DNA from: Serinus canaria
Taxonomy: Eukaryota > Chordata > Aves > Passeriformes > Fringillidae
Direction of reading: 5' to 3'
Length of the DNA stretch: 64,000 bases
NCBI RefSeq assembly: GCF_022539315.1
Contig: NC_066313.1
Location: forward strand, 72,357,934-72,421,933
Each line of letters begins with the position of its first letter. The first letter of the stretch is position 1. Shown in pieces: positions 60,966-64,000 of this stretch. Position numbers and translations under genes: made by a program. The notes beneath the pieces were generated by a model that worked only from the letters and a program-made list of their open reading frames with translations, ran no database searches and was not told where the DNA came from.

Positions 60966-63900
60966 TGAAAAATATGTTTTAAAACACAGTGAGAATTTTT
61001 CTGTGTTTTCTATGCTATAGGGATTGCTGAGGTAAAAACAGTTTTATAAGTTTATGTGGCCAACATATTCAGTCACTTTATCAAAATCTCATGAAAAAAT
61101 ATTTCAAGAAATACAGATGAAGTTAAAAAACAGATGAAGTTAAAATTAATTTTTTATAATATTTTCAATATTAAATACAGTATGATTTTTTAAAAGTAAA
61201 AATATTCCATATTTATGAAATTTTATTTTTTTACTGAAATGAATTGCTCCTCTTCATTACAGTTTTAAAAATTCTAAACATAGAATACTAAACATAAAAA
61301 GACTCATTTACTACATTCTCTCTACACCATTATAGACAAAATATACAAAAAATATTAGAATCTGAGTCCCTTTTTGCTCTATTAGAGTGAAATCATACTT
61401 CTGTAAATCAGAAGAAAAAGACAAAGCTTTCCAAAGTTTGAGTTTTTGTATACCAGTATGAAAACACAGTGCAAGTGTAGGATATTTGTATTCATTATGG
61501 CAGTGTAGGGGTTTGTTTCAGGTTTTGTTTGGGGTTTTTTGGGTTTGAAGGTTGTTTTTTTTTAGATAATGGTCTTTTACATTTCCATTTATTGGAGCTT
61601 TTTTCCCCCAGAAGTACTGCTTTATCAGACTGTTTCAATATTCTGACAGGCCTGCTGCTATTAGTTTCTATATTATTTTTTTTTAACACTTGCGAAAGAT
61701 TTGATTCAAAAAGAACTTCAAACCACTTAACCTTTATCCATATTGCTTCTGGAAATTTAAGGTTGGTGAAGTCAGTTCTACAAAGTATGGGATGAATGGG
61801 TGAGAAATATAAGTAGGAAAGATAAGCACCTTGAATGGGAGCTGTTGAATCAGCTCTGTAGGTGAAACCATAGATTTTGTGTACTGACTGAAAGCCAGCT
61901 CTATGAGAATCTGTTGATTCTAGCCAGTTTAAATTGCAATAAATTTTGTGTAAATTTATGTTTGCAGCTCAGACAAATCCCATCTTTGTCCATGTTTGTC
62001 CATAGGCTCAAACAGCCTCTCTGTGCTCTATATTGCTGTTGTATCTTACGTACAGCATCAACTAAAGATCATCAACAAACACTTTCAATTGGGTCTAACT
62101 CATGTTAACTGCGACAAGCAATATGGTAATGCTCATCCTTAGTGTTGGTAAAAACTTGAGGCACAATTCATCCCAGTTAGTATTAGAAACTTAAACATTA
62201 GTAATCCAAATTGTCTTTAAAATAATTATTTTTCTTCACTAACTACAAAATGAGCCGTTTTCAGGTATAGATAACATTTAGGTCTCACAGATCCCATTTT
62301 CTGATTCCCTTTATTCTTAAGGAACAACTCAGCAAGATGTTCATCTAGAACCCAATATTTAGGTTTCTAAGGAAACAGATGGATTTTTTTGTTGTTTGGC
62401 ATCCTCTAAATCAACCTTTCCCTTTTAAATTCCATTGTTTCTGCTTGTATTTTTAAAGCATACATTTGGTATAATTCATCAACTCTTCATATACTAGCTG
62501 CTGCTGACTGATTTCTAAAAGTCCATTTATGCAATTATCCAGTATTTTCTCAGACCATTTTTGCAAATAATTACTTCATAAGTTGACTGTTTACACACTA
62601 CTCTCTCCTAAAGATGGCATCTTTGTGATGCTTCAGAGCAGTAACAAAACATATGTAATAGCATCCCAATTTGTCCTTTATACACATGCACACGTTTGTG
62701 ATAAGCTACAGGAAAGAAGAATATGATCATGAGCTTTCATGAGTGCACTGTGACCAGAACTCACCCTGTGCCATTACTTGCTCATACTCTTTCTCCTGAG
62801 TTGCTGAAGTCCTAAATGGGAAATATTTAAAGCATTTTTCTTCTCTGGATAGAGATGTTGAAGGCTTATGCAAAAGAGCTTTAATGCCATCCCAGAACAT
62901 CATTTACTGTGTTCTCCTGGGCATAATTCACATTGTAGCTCTCAACAAGGACCGTCTCTAATTCTACACTAGAGCCATATTTTTGCACATTAAAAAAAAA
63001 GTGTTTGGCATTTATTTAAACAGTTTAAGGCTGAAATTGTCTAGACTCATGTTATATTGGGAGTGCATGATTTGGTACTGAACTCTTACCTTACTTCATG
63101 AGATTTAACCTTATACTTTGTGCATTTGTTATGAATTTGCTGCAAAGGAAGAGCAGCTAGTGTCTTTATACATTTGATGTCTGTGCGTGTAAAAAGTACA
63201 ACTGCACACATTAGCATTTAATTTCCTCCAAATGTCTGCCAGTTAAAGATCCCTGAGGATTTTGTGTAATTTGTAAGTGAAAGCTGGAACCATTCTGCTT
63301 TCTCTGTGTGTGTTCTCCACACCAGAGTTCAATTAAACATCTCCCCCATGGCTTCCTTCACCTGCAAAAACAAAGCAAATATACCAGGAAAAAGGCTGCC
63401 AGCATCTGAAATGGATGCATGTTGGTTAGATGATAAATATGCAAAGGTGTCATTCCTCATCCTTGCCTCCAGTGAAAATAAATCTTCTCTGTTCACTTCG
63501 TTCATTGAATCATCCAGAAAAGCACTTTTTCTGTTGATCAGAACAGTTACATCTTTCTCCTTTGGGTGTTGGAAGGTAGTGGACAATTTTTTTTTTCTTT
63601 TGTATTTGTCATATGTTTTTTAATCAGCAGAAAAACATGAAATGCATTTTCAGCATGGAAGTGCGGCACTTTCACAGATTGGCCTCTTATATCTTCAGAT
63701 GCTGAAACACAAGTCAAAGATGAAATGAGAATTGATCAAGAAAAGATATATTTGTATTAATTTAAGAAAATTGTATTATGTGGCAAGAAATTTAATCTGA
63801 TTCAGGCAATAAGAAATAAAACCAAAACTTTTAGTGTGATCAAACCTATGTTTCAAACTATTGTTTAAAGTATATGAAAATGTGTGATTGCCATGCAGCA

Positions 63901-64000
63901 ATGGCAATTACCTTAGCCACAAAGGGATAGATGAATTCCTATTATTTTGTTTTTTCCTCTGGTGGCATGATTATTCTATGCAGCATTCTGAAGTTTGAGT
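60966..64000. other. Intronic sequence, unique, to the window end
   Basis: AT-rich intron with a short tandem (acagatgaagttaaaa twice, about 61113-61146). At 63306-63623 moderately long open frames occur on both strands at once, which suggests chance or a slowly evolving non-coding segment and not a gene. The final glypican-5 exon is not visible here. Confidence 0.5.

Larger units (their letters stand above)
5846..64000 (+). other. GPC5: GPC5 downstream intron (5' part)
   Basis: The rest of the window is read as one intron, phase 0 at its 5' end, at least 58 kb long and open at the right. I looked for the last glypican-5 coding exon (acidic SG-rich segment followed by a hydrophobic GPI signal) and did not find it. 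The intron is populated by CR1 fragments, simple repeats and several long hairpins, listed individually. Confidence 0.78.

Noticed and set aside
59374..64000. Last GPC5 exon in the right part of the window
   Set aside because: No frame shows an acidic SG-rich segment followed by a hydrophobic tail.

Overview
This is nuclear DNA from a bird. The evidence is repeated CR1 retrotransposon fragments, several ending in the ATTCTATG-type octamer tail typical of avian CR1, together with two LTR-like repeats of the sort common in bird genomes and AT-rich non-coding sequence. The exact species cannot be read from the sequence. There are no bacterial-style genes, operons, CRISPR arrays, tRNAs or rRNAs.

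Only one real protein-coding segment is recognised: a 121-bp internal exon at 5725-5845 on the + strand. Its 40 complete codons match the glypican-5 (GPC5) segment that lies after the cysteine-rich core and before the glycosaminoglycan-attachment tail. It has a good branch point, an acceptor AG and a strong donor (gtaagg). The window is therefore read as the 3' part of the GPC5 locus: at least 5.7 kb of the preceding intron, one exon, and at least 58 kb of the following intron. The last coding exon (SG-rich tail and GPI signal) was not found and should lie beyond base 64000. Long introns are a known property of GPC5 in vertebrates.

Layout. 1-5724: upstream intron, with a minus-strand solo LTR (about 173-915), a perfect 18-bp-arm hairpin (989-1030) and a minus-strand LTR-like repeat (about 2195-2760). 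5725-5845: GPC5 exon. 5846-64000: downstream intron. CR1 fragments lie near 12185, 20531, 25175, 27955, 29735, 33846, 41241, 43745, 45128, 56940 and 60620; the two longest (about 29735-31050 and 41241-42700) keep recognisable but broken reverse transcriptase motifs. A possible much older CR1/L3 relic lies near 6610 and a possible LTR fragment near 37390. Simple repeats include an (AT)n tract at 29648, (TA)n/(TATG)n at 57279, (AAAC)n at 29336, a C11T17 run at 18655 and an A26 run at 47705.

The most interesting unexplained structure is a set of long, nearly perfect inverted repeats in unique intronic sequence: 986-1033, 12708-12785, 20331-20367, 44324-44373 and 56215-56297. They are either small RNA precursor candidates or footprints of template switching. 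I did not find a new gene system here; all the longer open frames fall in repeats, simple sequence or compositionally ordinary intron.
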